DNA of 51,048 bases from positions 1 to 51,048 of the forward strand of contig NZ_JAFLSB010000004.1 in assembly GCF_022511165.1 (NCBI RefSeq). The letters are read 5' to 3'. This document shows positions 42,442 through 50,252 of this stretch, piece after piece (position 1 is the first letter of the stretch; every line of letters begins with the position of its first letter). Both the position numbers and the translations under genes were made by a program. The stretch is from Helicobacter sp. (GTDB lineage Bacteria; Campylobacterota; Campylobacteria; Campylobacterales; Helicobacteraceae). The notes under the pieces were generated by a model. It searched no databases and was not told where the DNA came from. It worked only from the letters and a program-made list of their open reading frames with translations.

Positions 42442-43671
42442 TTACCTATCGACTTCACCAAAGACAACATTTGTCGAGGCAAGAATTGTTGGCACATCGG
42501 CAAGATAATGCCCTACTAAAAGCTCTTGCAATGCACCTGTATGATGAAAGCTTGGAGTACGGATTTTGAGACGATGAGGAGAGGGTGCACCAAGAGAATG
42601 AATAAAGAATCCAAGCTCACCCTTAGGCGATTCAGTAGGCACATATACTTCACCTACAGGTGGGCGCATACCTTGAGTTACAAGCACAAAGTGCTGCATC
42701 AAAGAGTAATTTTGGCTCATAATATCCTCTTTAGGTGCAGAGATATAACGCGCATCTTTTGCCTTAAGCTCTGGTGGAGTACTAGGGTAGAGAGTAATGA
42801 GCTGTTTAAGAATCTTGAGTGATTGATATACTTCTTCGATATAGAGCTGATATCTTGCATAGCAATCCCCTTCATTTGCCACAGGCACTTCAAAGTCAAG
42901 CTGCGGATAAAGCTCATAGGGGTTATGTTTGCGAATATCCCATTTGATTCCGCTTCCTCGCGCCATAATACCGCTTAAATTCCATTGCTTCACAAAATCT
43001 TGTGAGACAACACCGACATTTTCTAATCGTATGCGCCAGATTCTGTTTTTATCAAGTAAGCCACGCACTAAATCAAGCGTTTTTGATACGCTTTGTATCC
43101 ATTTTTGCACATTTTCTAAAAAATTATGAGGCAAATCAAGTGGCACACCACCGATACGAATGGCATTGTGAGTAAGTCTTGCTCCACAATAATCCTCCAT
43201 CAAATCTAAGCCATACTCACGCTCAATAAAACAATACAAAAAGATAGAGAGTGCGCCCACATCCATTCCCTGTATGCCAAGGAAGAAAATATGAGAAATA
43301 ATGCGATTAATCTCTGCAAGCATTGTGCGTATAACTTGCGCTCTAAGTGGCACTTCTACACCGATGAGTTTTTCTACACTCAATGCAAAGGCGTGGTTAT
43401 TGCTCGTAGCAGCGATATAATCAAGCCTATCGGTTGTAGGCATAAACTCGTTATAAATCATATTTTCAGCCATTTTTTCAATGCCTCGATGCAAATAGCC
43501 AATATCAGGGGTTGCCTTGACAATCTTTTCATTATCAAGCTCTAAAATAAGCCGTAATTGCCCGTGTGCAGAGGGGTGCTGTGGTCCAAAATTAAGCACC
43601 ATTTTGTCATTTTCTTGCTCAAAAAAGATATTTTCAAAATTAGGCTTTAGTCTTGTGTAGTTTTGCTTCAT
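42442..43671 (-). CDS. nuoD: Complex I subunit D
   Basis: A 409-residue peripheral subunit at the quinone site. Motifs are GPQHPSAHGQLRLILELD, PDIGYLHRGIEKMAE and the C-terminal HSLGAPSPHRLKIRTPSF. The quinone-binding His and Tyr of the family lie in HPSAH and the YNEF region. It overlaps nuoC by four bases (ATGA). NuoC and NuoD are separate here, unlike the fused NuoCD of E. coli. Confidence 0.96.
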   Translation of the reverse strand: MKQNYTRLKPNFENIFFEQENDKMVLNFGPQHPSAHGQLRLILELDNEKIVKATPDIGYLHRGIEKMAENMIYNEFMPTTDRLDYIAATSNNHAFALSVEKLIGVEVPLRAQVIRTMLAEINRIISHIFFLGIQGMDVGALSIFLYCFIEREYGLDLMEDYCGARLTHNAIRIGGVPLDLPHNFLENVQKWIQSVSKTLDLVRGLLDKNRIWRIRLENVGVVSQDFVKQWNLSGIMARGSGIKWDIRKHNPYELYPQLDFEVPVANEGDCYARYQLYIEEVYQSLKILKQLITLYPSTPPELKAKDARYISAPKEDIMSQNYSLMQHFVLVTQGMRPPVGEVYVPTESPKGELGFFIHSLGAPSPHRLKIRTPSFHHTGALQELLVGHYLADVPTILASTNVVFGEVDR

Positions 43672-44411
43672 CGTCTCGCCTTTAGCTTTGTGCTTTTTTT
43701 GAGGGATTTAATAAGAAAAGGTGTTTTTTCTTCTTGGAAAGTGAGATTAAAATTAATTTCTGCAAAGTCTTTGCTATTTTCTCTATCAATCCTTGCGCTA
43801 TCGCGTTGCTCTGCACCGACAACCTCACGATATTCCTTGCCAAAAATCCTATCTATCTCATACCACGCGGCATATTCATCGCCTTGCAAGGGATAAGATT
43901 TAAGCAATGGGTGTCCCACCCAATCAAGCGGCATAAGTAAACGTTGCAAACAAGGGTGTCCTTCAAAGATAATACCAAACATATCATAGCATTCACGCTC
44001 ACTCCAATTTGCGCTTTTAAAGAGTGGGGTGAGTGAGGCGATATGCTCTCCTTTTTTGATTTTGGTTTTAATTTTTAAACGTTTTGATGAGCTATCCCCG
44101 AAGCGCAAAAGGAGATAAAATAACTCAAATTCATTACTCTCTTCGATTTTATCAATAGCACTCATTTCAGTAAGTGTGTGATAGCCTAAAGTATGAAGTT
44201 CGGAAATAAGTGCAAAAAGATGTGTAGATTCTACCCAAAAAGTTGCAAGATCATTTTCTATGTAGCTTTCTATAAAGGGAGTGCAAATGGCTTTGAGTTC
44301 AGAATCAAAACCAACAAGCGGGAGTCTAGGCGATGTAGGAGCAATATCAAAGCGATGTGTGTAATACACTGACTTTTGCGCGTTTGCCTTAGGGGGATTT
44401 CGTCGTATCAT
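43668..44411 (-). CDS. nuoC: Complex I subunit C
   Basis: A 247-residue peripheral subunit. The family signature appears as SANWSERECYDMFGIIFEGHP and LLMPLDWVGHPLLKSYPL, shortened here to WSERECYDMFGI and HPLLKSYPL. The C-terminus has an added Lys-rich tail (SLKKSTKLKARR). AAGGAG lies upstream. It is a stand-alone NuoC. Confidence 0.93.
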   Translation of the reverse strand: MIRRNPPKANAQKSVYYTHRFDIAPTSPRLPLVGFDSELKAICTPFIESYIENDLATFWVESTHLFALISELHTLGYHTLTEMSAIDKIEESNEFELFYLLLRFGDSSSKRLKIKTKIKKGEHIASLTPLFKSANWSERECYDMFGIIFEGHPCLQRLLMPLDWVGHPLLKSYPLQGDEYAAWYEIDRIFGKEYREVVGAEQRDSARIDRENSKDFAEINFNLTFQEEKTPFLIKSLKKSTKLKARR

Positions 44412-44428
44412 CTTGTCTCCTTATGATT

Positions 44429-44938
44429 CTACACAAGCCGCTTTGGCGTGATTTGTGGCGCAGCTTTTTGCTTGCGAATCTTTTGTTGCAAAACCATAAT
44501 GGCATATTGTAAAGTCTCTGGGCGAGGAGCGCAACCGGGCAAATAAATATCCACAGGTATGACTCTATCTACGCCTTGCACGGTGGAGTAGGTATTAAAC
44601 ATTCCGCCTGTATTTGCACAACTGCCCATAGAAATCACCCATCTTGGTTCTGGCATTTGGTCATAAAGCCTGCGGGCAAACTCGGCGTGTTTTTTAGTAA
44701 GCGTGCCAGATATAATCATTAAGTCTGATTGTCGGGGAGAGGCACGAACGATTGAGCCAAATCGGTCAAGGTCAAAGCGACTATCAGCTGCTGCCATCAT
44801 CTCAATAGCACAGCACGCCAAACCATAAGTCAGCCCCCATAATGAATTGCTACGTCCCCAATTTATGAGCTTATCTACGCTAGTAAGGGCAATGGGTAAT
44901 CCCGCACTTTGAGTGTAATTTACTTGATGTCTTGCCAC
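44429..44938 (-). CDS. nuoB: Complex I subunit B
   Basis: A 169-residue subunit that holds cluster N2, the last electron carrier before quinone. The ligands are the tandem Cys in GLACCAIEMMA, Cys in MGSCANTGGMF and Cys in LPGCAPRPE. I place the start at GTG 44938 because AAGGAG lies seven bases upstream; ATG 44962 would add eight residues without a ribosome-binding site. Either way it overlaps the end of nuoA by some 60 bases, an unusually long overlap within the operon. Confidence 0.93.
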   Translation of the reverse strand: MARHQVNYTQSAGLPIALTSVDKLINWGRSNSLWGLTYGLACCAIEMMAAADSRFDLDRFGSIVRASPRQSDLMIISGTLTKKHAEFARRLYDQMPEPRWVISMGSCANTGGMFNTYSTVQGVDRVIPVDIYLPGCAPRPETLQYAIMVLQQKIRKQKAAPQITPKRLV

Positions 44939-45323
44939 GATAATGCTCCTTTTTCCACGCATAAATAAAGCCTATTACCAAAAGGATAATAAAGCTTAAC
45001 ATTTCAAAAAACACAAAGTTGCCAAGCCCCATATAGGTGAATATTTTAAAATCAATCGCCCAAGGGAGCATAAAAATCACTTCAATATCAAAAAGGATAA
45101 AGAGTAATGCGAGGATAAAAAAATGCGTAGAGATTCTATTTTGCTGTTTTATTGGCGTAAGCCCACATTCATAAATAGAGACTTTAAGTTTCTCTCTGTC
45201 TTTTTTAGCAAGTTTTCTTGAGATTCTGCGCTGCAAAGCAAGTGTAAGAGTAAAAGCAACACAAGTTAGCACAAATAGTATAAATACACCAAAATAGGGG
45301 TGCTCAAAGGTAGAATGATTCAT
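44880..45323 (-). CDS. nuoA: Complex I subunit A
   Basis: A 147-residue, three-helix membrane subunit and the first gene of the operon. The conserved segments are KVSIYECGLTP and FFILALLFILFDIEVIFMLP. The C-terminus reads past the usual AWKK end and adds about 20 residues that overlap nuoB in another frame. AAAGGA lies seven bases upstream of ATG 45323. Confidence 0.95.
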   Translation of the reverse strand: MNHSTFEHPYFGVFILFVLTCVAFTLTLALQRRISRKLAKKDREKLKVSIYECGLTPIKQQNRISTHFFILALLFILFDIEVIFMLPWAIDFKIFTYMGLGNFVFFEMLSFIILLVIGFIYAWKKEHYRGKTSSKLHSKCGITHCPY

Positions 45324-45345
45324 TGTATTCCTTTGTGTTGTTTGG

Positions 45346-45351
45346 ATTGTA
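45346..45351 (-). promoter_or_regulatory. Candidate -10 box of the nuo operon
   Basis: On the minus strand TACAAT lies 22 bases before the nuoA start, and a second TACAAT at 45359-45354 just upstream. The 135-base interval to yebC is AT-rich and is the only plausible promoter region for the 17-kb operon. No repeated operator was noticed. Confidence 0.35.
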
Positions 45352-45458
45352 TGATTGTAATGTGCTGATTCTAATAAAAAGCTTATTGAGTAAAAAAATA
45401 CTTTACAAATACAAAAAATTAAGTTACTTTTTTGCTTTCTGTCCTCTCTTATTCTATT

Positions 45459-46175
45459 TTATTGAATATTTGTATAAACTGCTTGCACATCATCATCTTC
45501 CTCAATTTTATCTAAGAGTTTTTCAATCTCTTGCATTTGGCTTTCATTAAGGGTAATAGGTGAGGTTGGGATTCTCTGCAATGTCGCTTTAAGGATAGGA
45601 ATCTGTAGAGATTCAAAGCCTTCATTGAGTGTGCCAAAGTCTTTATAATCTCCATAGGCGATGTAATAGCTTCCCTCCTCATCTTCGATACTCTCTAGCT
45701 CCTCTAGTCCATAATCAATAAGGGCTAATTCTAAATCGGCGATATTTTCTTGTGTGCGAAACTCAAACACACTCTTGCGTGCAAACATAAAATCAACTGA
45801 ACCATTTGTAAGAATACTTGCATTTGGCGTTTTGTTAAAGTAGCTTTTGATATTTGCAATAGTGCGCGTGGGATTATCAGTGGTGCATTCGATAAATATA
45901 AGCACTCCATAAGCCGCTTTACCCTCATAAGTGATTTCGCTAAAAATACCATCTTTGCCACTTGCGCGTTTTATGGCAGCGTCAATATTATCTTTTGGCA
46001 TATTTTGTGCCTTAGCATTTGCAATAGCGGTGCGGAGTTTTGCATTCATTGTTGGGTCGCTCCCGCCTTCTTTGGCAGCATAAGTAATGGCTTTTGCAAG
46101 TTTTGGGAAAATTTTGCTCATTTTATCCCAACGCTTCTCTTTGGCGGCGCGGCGGTATTCAAATGCTCGTCCCAT
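45459..46175 (-). CDS. yebC: YebC/PmpR-family protein
   Basis: A 238-residue protein of a family that includes DNA-binding regulators and, more recently recognised, translation factors relieving ribosome stalling at proline tracts. The N-terminus MGRAFEYRRAAKEKRWDKMS is typical, followed by AAKEGGSDPTMNAKLRTAI and DNIDAAIKRASGKDG. It has the three-domain length of the family. AAAGGA lies upstream. In H. pylori the same order yebC-hemB-arsS-arsR is found (HP0162-HP0166). Confidence 0.93.
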   Translation of the reverse strand: MGRAFEYRRAAKEKRWDKMSKIFPKLAKAITYAAKEGGSDPTMNAKLRTAIANAKAQNMPKDNIDAAIKRASGKDGIFSEITYEGKAAYGVLIFIECTTDNPTRTIANIKSYFNKTPNASILTNGSVDFMFARKSVFEFRTQENIADLELALIDYGLEELESIEDEEGSYYIAYGDYKDFGTLNEGFESLQIPILKATLQRIPTSPITLNESQMQEIEKLLDKIEEDDDVQAVYTNIQ

Positions 46176-46222
46176 AGTGTTCCTTTAGAATCTAAGATGT
46201 AGCTTGTCTTTTAAAGGAGCAC

Positions 46223-46259
46223 ATTATAACCCAAAGATTCTAAGACAATCTTTAGAATC
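46223..46259 (-). promoter_or_regulatory. yebC promoter with an inverted repeat over the -35 region
   Basis: On the minus strand the -10 TATAAT is at 46228-46223. Upstream, GATTCTAA (46236-46243) and TTAGAATC (46252-46259) form a perfect 8-bp inverted repeat with an 8-base spacer. It covers about -20 to -45 relative to the expected start of transcription. It could be a regulator site, or a hairpin ending the hemB transcript (TTT follows on that strand). Confidence 0.5.
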
Positions 46260-46308
46260 ACTGATTGCAAAACTTACTCTCTATCAAGGCACAGATGCCT
46301 TTATTGGA

Positions 46309-47277
46309 TTATTTTAAAAGTGTAGCTACTTCTTTTGTGTGATAACTAATGATAATATCTGCTCCTGCGCGTTTAAAGCTTGTTAATGTCTCAAGCAATA
46401 CGCGTTCATAATCAATAAGTTTAGCCTTTTGTGCCATTTTAAGCATTGCATACTCGCCACTGACATTATAAACTGCCAAAGGGAGTAAGGTGTGTTCGCG
46501 TATATCGCGCACAATATCTAAATAGGCAAGAGCAGGTTTTACCATAAGAATATCTGCCCCTTCTGCCTCATCAGTAAGGCTTTCTAGTATCGCTTCTCTG
46601 CGATTAGCGCAATCTTGCTGATAGGAGTGTCTATCGCCAAAGCTTGGAGCAGAATTTGCCGCATCGCGAAAAGGTCCATAATATGCACTTGCAAACTTTG
46701 TTGAATAACTCATAATAGGTATATGCGAGAATCCGCTCTTGTCTAAATATTGACGAATCACACTTACCATTCCGTCCATCATTGCACTTGGAGCTATCAT
46801 ATCTCCCCCGCAACTTGCAAGCACTACTGCTTGTTGCCCTAGAATCTCAAGGGTGGCATCATTATCTACGCTATTAAGTTTTTCATCAAGTATGCCACAA
46901 TGCCCGTGGTCTGTGTATTCACAAAAGCATAAATCAAGCGTAACAATCATTTGAGGGAAATGCTTTTTAATCGCTTTTGTGGCTTGGGCTACAATGCTTC
47001 TATCGCTTAAAGCCTCGCTTCCACAAGCATCTTTATGTGTTGGCAAGCCAAAAAGAATAATATGATAGATGCCAAGTTTTAAAAGCTCCTCGCATTCTTT
47101 GAGGACATTATCAATGCTTAATTGATACACTTGAGGCATTGAGGGAATTTCATTTTTTATTCCTTCTCCTTCTATCACAAAAAGTGGATAGATAAAATCT
47201 TCCTTGTTCAGGCGTGTTTCTTTCACTAATGCTCTCATAGGAGCTTTGAGACGTGTGCGTTTTAATCGTCTAAACAT
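46309..47277 (-). CDS. hemB: Porphobilinogen synthase
   Basis: A 322-residue enzyme joining two 5-aminolevulinate molecules to porphobilinogen in heme synthesis. The two active-site lysines are in SYSTKFASAYYGPFRDAA and DILMVKPALAYLD. The CFCEYTDHGHCG motif has the three cysteines of the zinc-dependent type. I chose ATG 47277, five bases after AAAGGA; an ATG directly before it is two bases from that site. It follows arsS by about 10 bases. Confidence 0.96.
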   Translation of the reverse strand: MFRRLKRTRLKAPMRALVKETRLNKEDFIYPLFVIEGEGIKNEIPSMPQVYQLSIDNVLKECEELLKLGIYHIILFGLPTHKDACGSEALSDRSIVAQATKAIKKHFPQMIVTLDLCFCEYTDHGHCGILDEKLNSVDNDATLEILGQQAVVLASCGGDMIAPSAMMDGMVSVIRQYLDKSGFSHIPIMSYSTKFASAYYGPFRDAANSAPSFGDRHSYQQDCANRREAILESLTDEAEGADILMVKPALAYLDIVRDIREHTLLPLAVYNVSGEYAMLKMAQKAKLIDYERVLLETLTSFKRAGADIIISYHTKEVATLLK

Positions 47278-47286
47278 CATATTCCT

Positions 47287-48555
47287 TTATGTTGGTTTAT
47301 CATCAAGAGGGCAGTAGTCCTCTACCACGCAGTGATGAATAATAAAAATATTGCAACCATTCTCGTGTTTATAGCTTAAATCAAAACCTTGATTATCAAG
47401 TGTGTTTTTGATGATATACATACCAAGTCCAAATCCTTGAGAGGAGGGATTTTTGGCATTTTTAAAATAGGGCTTAAAATAATCTTCTAAAGGATAGGCT
47501 AAAGGCTCACCCTTAGAGCTTGTGCAGAGACGATCATTTTTTACATATACGCTCACTTTGCCATCAGTGCTATATTTGATGGCATTATCAAGTAAATTTT
47601 TAAGCGCAATCACAAATAAATCAAAATCTGCTTTGATGAGGGCATTGGGCGATGAAAATGTGATAGGGCTAGATTCATTTGATTTATCAATAAGAAGCAT
47701 ATCTTCGGTATGACTCATTAAATCCACAAGAAGGAATTCTTGTTTATTGATATGATAGTTTTGGGAGTTGATTTGCTCAAGCTTTGCAAATTCATTAATA
47801 AGCTCATTTAAGCGTGTAAAACTTGAGCAAAGTTGTTGCTTTTGGGTGGAATCTTGCACCATTTCAGCGACAATACGCCCTTTGGTAATAGGTGTTTTAA
47901 GCTCGTGCATAATTGAGCGTAAGAGCAAACTTCGTGATTCATTGAGGGATTTGATTTTATTGGAGGCTTTGTAAAATTCGTTATAAAGCTCAGCAATTTC
48001 ATCTTTTGCATTTTGATTATGATATGCGCCAAAATTGCCCTCTGCAAATTGTTTGATTTGTTTTTTAAGAATCTTTATAGGCATAAGGCTTCGTATCACA
48101 ATAAAAAAGACAAAAGTAAAGAGCATAAACCCAATAAGCGTGATGATGTAAAAATTTTCATAGGATTTGCGAGAATTATCTTTATAGAGCGTTGTTTCAT
48201 CGCTTGTTTCAAGGAGGATATAAATACCATTTTGCGTATTAATTGCCTTAGCAAATATGCCATCAAAATTATGGGGGATTTTGTTTGTCTCTTGCAGCAC
48301 GCGCTTAATTTCCTCTTCTTCCACAGGGGCAAATTGTATGTTTTTAAGGTATTGTTTGATTGTGGGGAGATTCCCCCCAAACTGCATAATTTCATTAATC
48401 GTAGTTGTGAATTGCTCATAGCGCAGTTGAGAGAGAGAGTCCTCATTTTTGATATGATCTTGAATAAAATAATAAGAGAGCGCAAAGAAACCAAATAAGG
48501 CACACAAAAATAAGATGACAATCTTAAAAAAAATAGAGTGTCGAAAGCTAAACAT
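47287..48555 (-). CDS. arsS: Sensor histidine kinase, ArsS type
   Basis: A 422-residue membrane sensor. Two membrane helices (about residues 9-31 and 137-156) enclose a periplasmic domain of 105 residues, followed by a HAMP-like linker. His217 in IMHELKTPITKG is the phosphorylation site. The N box (LLDNAIKYSTDG) and G box (GFGLGMYIIKNT) of the ATPase domain are complete. The order arsR-arsS-hemB-yebC matches the acid-responsive ArsRS of H. pylori (HP0165-HP0166); whether the ligand is acid here too is inferred. The periplasmic domain has one histidine (IPHNFD) available for pH sensing. Confidence 0.88.
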   Translation of the reverse strand: MFSFRHSIFFKIVILFLCALFGFFALSYYFIQDHIKNEDSLSQLRYEQFTTTINEIMQFGGNLPTIKQYLKNIQFAPVEEEEIKRVLQETNKIPHNFDGIFAKAINTQNGIYILLETSDETTLYKDNSRKSYENFYIITLIGFMLFTFVFFIVIRSLMPIKILKKQIKQFAEGNFGAYHNQNAKDEIAELYNEFYKASNKIKSLNESRSLLLRSIMHELKTPITKGRIVAEMVQDSTQKQQLCSSFTRLNELINEFAKLEQINSQNYHINKQEFLLVDLMSHTEDMLLIDKSNESSPITFSSPNALIKADFDLFVIALKNLLDNAIKYSTDGKVSVYVKNDRLCTSSKGEPLAYPLEDYFKPYFKNAKNPSSQGFGLGMYIIKNTLDNQGFDLSYKHENGCNIFIIHHCVVEDYCPLDDKPT

Positions 48556-48572
48556 ACACTATCTTTGCATTT

Positions 48573-49253
48573 TTATGTCTCGAGTTTGTAGCCCACGCCA
48601 CGCACAGAAATAATGTATTGTGGGTTTTTTGGATTTTCTTCAATTTTGGAGCGCAATCGCCCAATAATCACATCAATACTTTTATTTGAGCTTTCAGGGT
48701 TAATAGATTCAGATTCAATAGCAATGGCTTCGCGTGAGAAGACGTGCCCCTTTTTGCTAATGAGTAAAGTGAGAATCTCATACTCTGCACGAGTGAGTTC
48801 GAGTTTTTTGTCTTTAAAAAATACTTGGCGACTATATTTGTCGATTCTAAATACACTATCTTTTTCTTTATCTTGTTCTTTTACACTTTTTTTATGGTAG
48901 CGCCTAAGGAGAGATTGGATTCTCGCTACAAGCTCTTTAGGGTCATAGGGCTTTGAGATATAATCATCAGCGCCGGATTTAAGAGCTTCAACTTTATCAT
49001 CAACCGCACTTCTTGCAGATGAGACAATAATAGGCACACTATTTTGCTTTGCCACTCTCTTGCATACTTCTAAACCATCAAGATTAGGTAATGTCAAATC
49101 AAGCAATAAAACATCAAAATGTTTCGCATTTACAGCACTCATACCGGTATATGGCTCATCATAATTTGTAACATTCATATCATATTGCTTGAGATAGCTT
49201 GTAATAATCTCTGCTAACTCCACATCATCTTCAATCATTAACACTTCTAACAT
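48573..49253 (-). CDS. arsR: OmpR-type response regulator, ArsR type
   Basis: A 226-residue regulator. The receiver domain has the acidic pair in MIEDDVEL, the phospho-acceptor Asp52 in LLLDLTLPNLDG, Lys in ISKPYDPKELVAR, and the Ser in VSSARSA. A winged-helix DNA-binding domain follows (about 128-226, with ELTRAEYEILTLLI and IGRLRSKIEENP). I start at ATG 49253, seven bases after AAAGG; a TTG two codons earlier is too close to it. Asp52 equals the known phosphorylation site of H. pylori ArsR. Confidence 0.93.
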   Translation of the reverse strand: MLEVLMIEDDVELAEIITSYLKQYDMNVTNYDEPYTGMSAVNAKHFDVLLLDLTLPNLDGLEVCKRVAKQNSVPIIVSSARSAVDDKVEALKSGADDYISKPYDPKELVARIQSLLRRYHKKSVKEQDKEKDSVFRIDKYSRQVFFKDKKLELTRAEYEILTLLISKKGHVFSREAIAIESESINPESSNKSIDVIIGRLRSKIEENPKNPQYIISVRGVGYKLET

Positions 49254-49288
49254 TTCCAAACCTTTTTTTGTGTAAATAAAAGTGTGCG

Positions 49289-49299
49289 ATTGTATAATA
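49289..49299 (-). promoter_or_regulatory. Candidate promoter of arsRS-hemB
   Basis: On the minus strand TATTATACAAT lies about 37-46 bases before the arsR start, offering TATTAT or TACAAT as -10 box. A short AT-rich leader follows, ending in AAAGG. Confidence 0.4.
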
Positions 49300-49381
49300 A
49301 AATACTTTTTGTGTAGCTTAAGTAATGCGCTTTATTGCGTGGAGGAATAAAAGAAAGCTTTTTTGATTCTATAATTTAAAA

Positions 49382-49608
49382 AGGGATTTAAGAAAAGTAA
49401 AAGATGCCGCCCAAGTGGGGTCTTAGACGGCTCAATACAGGTTTAATTATATAGTGCGAGTATCTTAGCTAAAGGAGGAAGTTGGAGGGGGATAACCTCC
49501 CTTTTTGAGATGATACTCACATATGGGTCAATCCATTACCTCGCCCTATCTCATTCAGGTCAAAGGCTAGGGAGAATTGTAGGGAGGATTGTTAAATGTA
49601 AATTTAAC
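49382..49608. ncRNA. Candidate structured RNA between arsR and the gene at 49614
   Basis: About 225 bases without a credible gene, with a locally GC-richer composition. On the plus strand an exact TATAAT (49370-49375) precedes it. Three paired elements are seen: GCCG/CGGC with an inner CCC/GGG (49404-49431); GAGTATC (49458-49464) with GATACTC (49512-49518), which encloses GGAGG copies able to pair with CCTCC; and CCCTA/TAGGG (about 49544-49573). GTTAAAT/ATTTAAC (49591-49608) closes the right side. On the minus strand the leftmost hairpin is followed by ATCTTTT. I could not match it to tmRNA, SRP RNA, RNase P RNA or a riboswitch I know. A 6S-type RNA is possible but unproven, and the strand is uncertain. 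Confidence 0.3.
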
Positions 49609-49613
49609 AGAGG

Positions 49614-49934
49614 CTATCTTTTTATGTCGTTTAATCGTTCAGCAATCACGCTTAATTCATATTCAAGGAAGTTTATAGTGAGATTAAGCCTTGTTTGTAG
49701 CTCTTGATTATGCTCTGCATTTAAGCCCTCAAAAAGCACCAAAAGTCGTTCTTGGAGCATTTCTAAAAATTCACATTCTTCGCGCAAACGCTCACTTTGT
49801 CCTTGCCCAAAAGGATTTGTTAAAGCAGGAGTAGGAGTTGTTTGTATAGAGATATTTTGATGTGTGGGTTGGGTATCTTCGCTAGGTTGGGAGAACTCAT
49901 CAAGTGTTTGAAGTATTAAATCTTTGATTTCCAT
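49614..49934 (-). CDS. Conserved-looking small protein, unknown function
   Basis: A 106-residue acidic, helical protein. A Thr/Pro/Gln-rich middle part (about 20-45) leads to a C-terminal coiled-coil-like region with LREECEFLEMLQERLLVLFE near residue 55. I chose ATG 49934, eight bases after AAAGGTGG; GTG 49946 is possible. It overlaps the preceding gene by 19 bases. In H. pylori small genes of similar kind sit next to arsR (HP0167/HP0168), so it may be their counterpart. The family and role are not recognised. Confidence 0.65.
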   Translation of the reverse strand: MEIKDLILQTLDEFSQPSEDTQPTHQNISIQTTPTPALTNPFGQGQSERLREECEFLEMLQERLLVLFEGLNAEHNQELQTRLNLTINFLEYELSVIAERLNDIKR

Positions 49935-50182
49935 TGGAGTAGCCACCTTTGAAATTGGATTAAATCCTCTGGGGATTTTGGATTAACAAAAAGTTCTTTT
50001 TGCTCTTGATTGAGCGGTGGAAATGTTTTTTGCACAAGCATTAGACGTTTAATTGCCCTTTGTGCTTCTTTGCTTTCAGGGGATTCTAAAAGAATTTCGC
50101 GATAAATCTTAAGCGCATCTTCTTTTAATCCTTGCATTTCATAAATTTGCGCAAGGGCAAGTGTTTTAATGCTCTGTGCCAT
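49916..50182 (-). CDS. Small TPR-like protein, unknown function
   Basis: An 88-residue protein. The first half is one TPR-like helical hairpin (LALAQIYEMQGLKEDALKIY then REILLESPESKEA). The C-terminal part is Gln/Trp-containing (FQRWLLQWKSKI). There is no signal peptide. AAAGGA lies upstream of ATG 50182. It forms a two-gene unit with 49614-49934. A single TPR unit suggests an adaptor or a member of a small complex; nothing more can be said from sequence. Confidence 0.7.
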   Translation of the reverse strand: MAQSIKTLALAQIYEMQGLKEDALKIYREILLESPESKEAQRAIKRLMLVQKTFPPLNQEQKELFVNPKSPEDLIQFQRWLLQWKSKI

Positions 50183-50236
50183 ATATGTGTCCTTTATACT
50201 TAAAGAGAATAGATTCTATAATGTTTTTGTTTGTAA

Positions 50237-50250
50237 ATACTTTAAAGTAT
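50237..50250. promoter_or_regulatory. Perfect 14-bp palindrome upstream of the small-gene pair
   Basis: ATACTTTAAAGTAT lies between ttcA (three bases from its stop) and the start at 50182. On the minus strand it is about 20 bases upstream of a TATAGA word (near 50218), so it may overlap the promoter of the pair. No T tract follows, so it is not an obvious terminator for ttcA. Confidence 0.35.
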
Positions 50251-50252
50251 CA

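Noticed and set aside
49520..49600. A TPP (thi-box) riboswitch on the minus strand, because of TTTGACCTGAATGAG
   Set aside because: The CUGAGA box and the full GAACCUGAUC/GCGNAGGGA core are missing, and no thiamine gene follows.
49510..49707. A 65-codon plus-strand open frame in the arsR-49614 interval, preceded by AAAGGAGGA
   Set aside because: The Shine-Dalgarno-like word is 30 bases from the ATG, the peptide resembles nothing and it runs antisense into the gene at 49614-49934; more likely a chance frame over a structured region.
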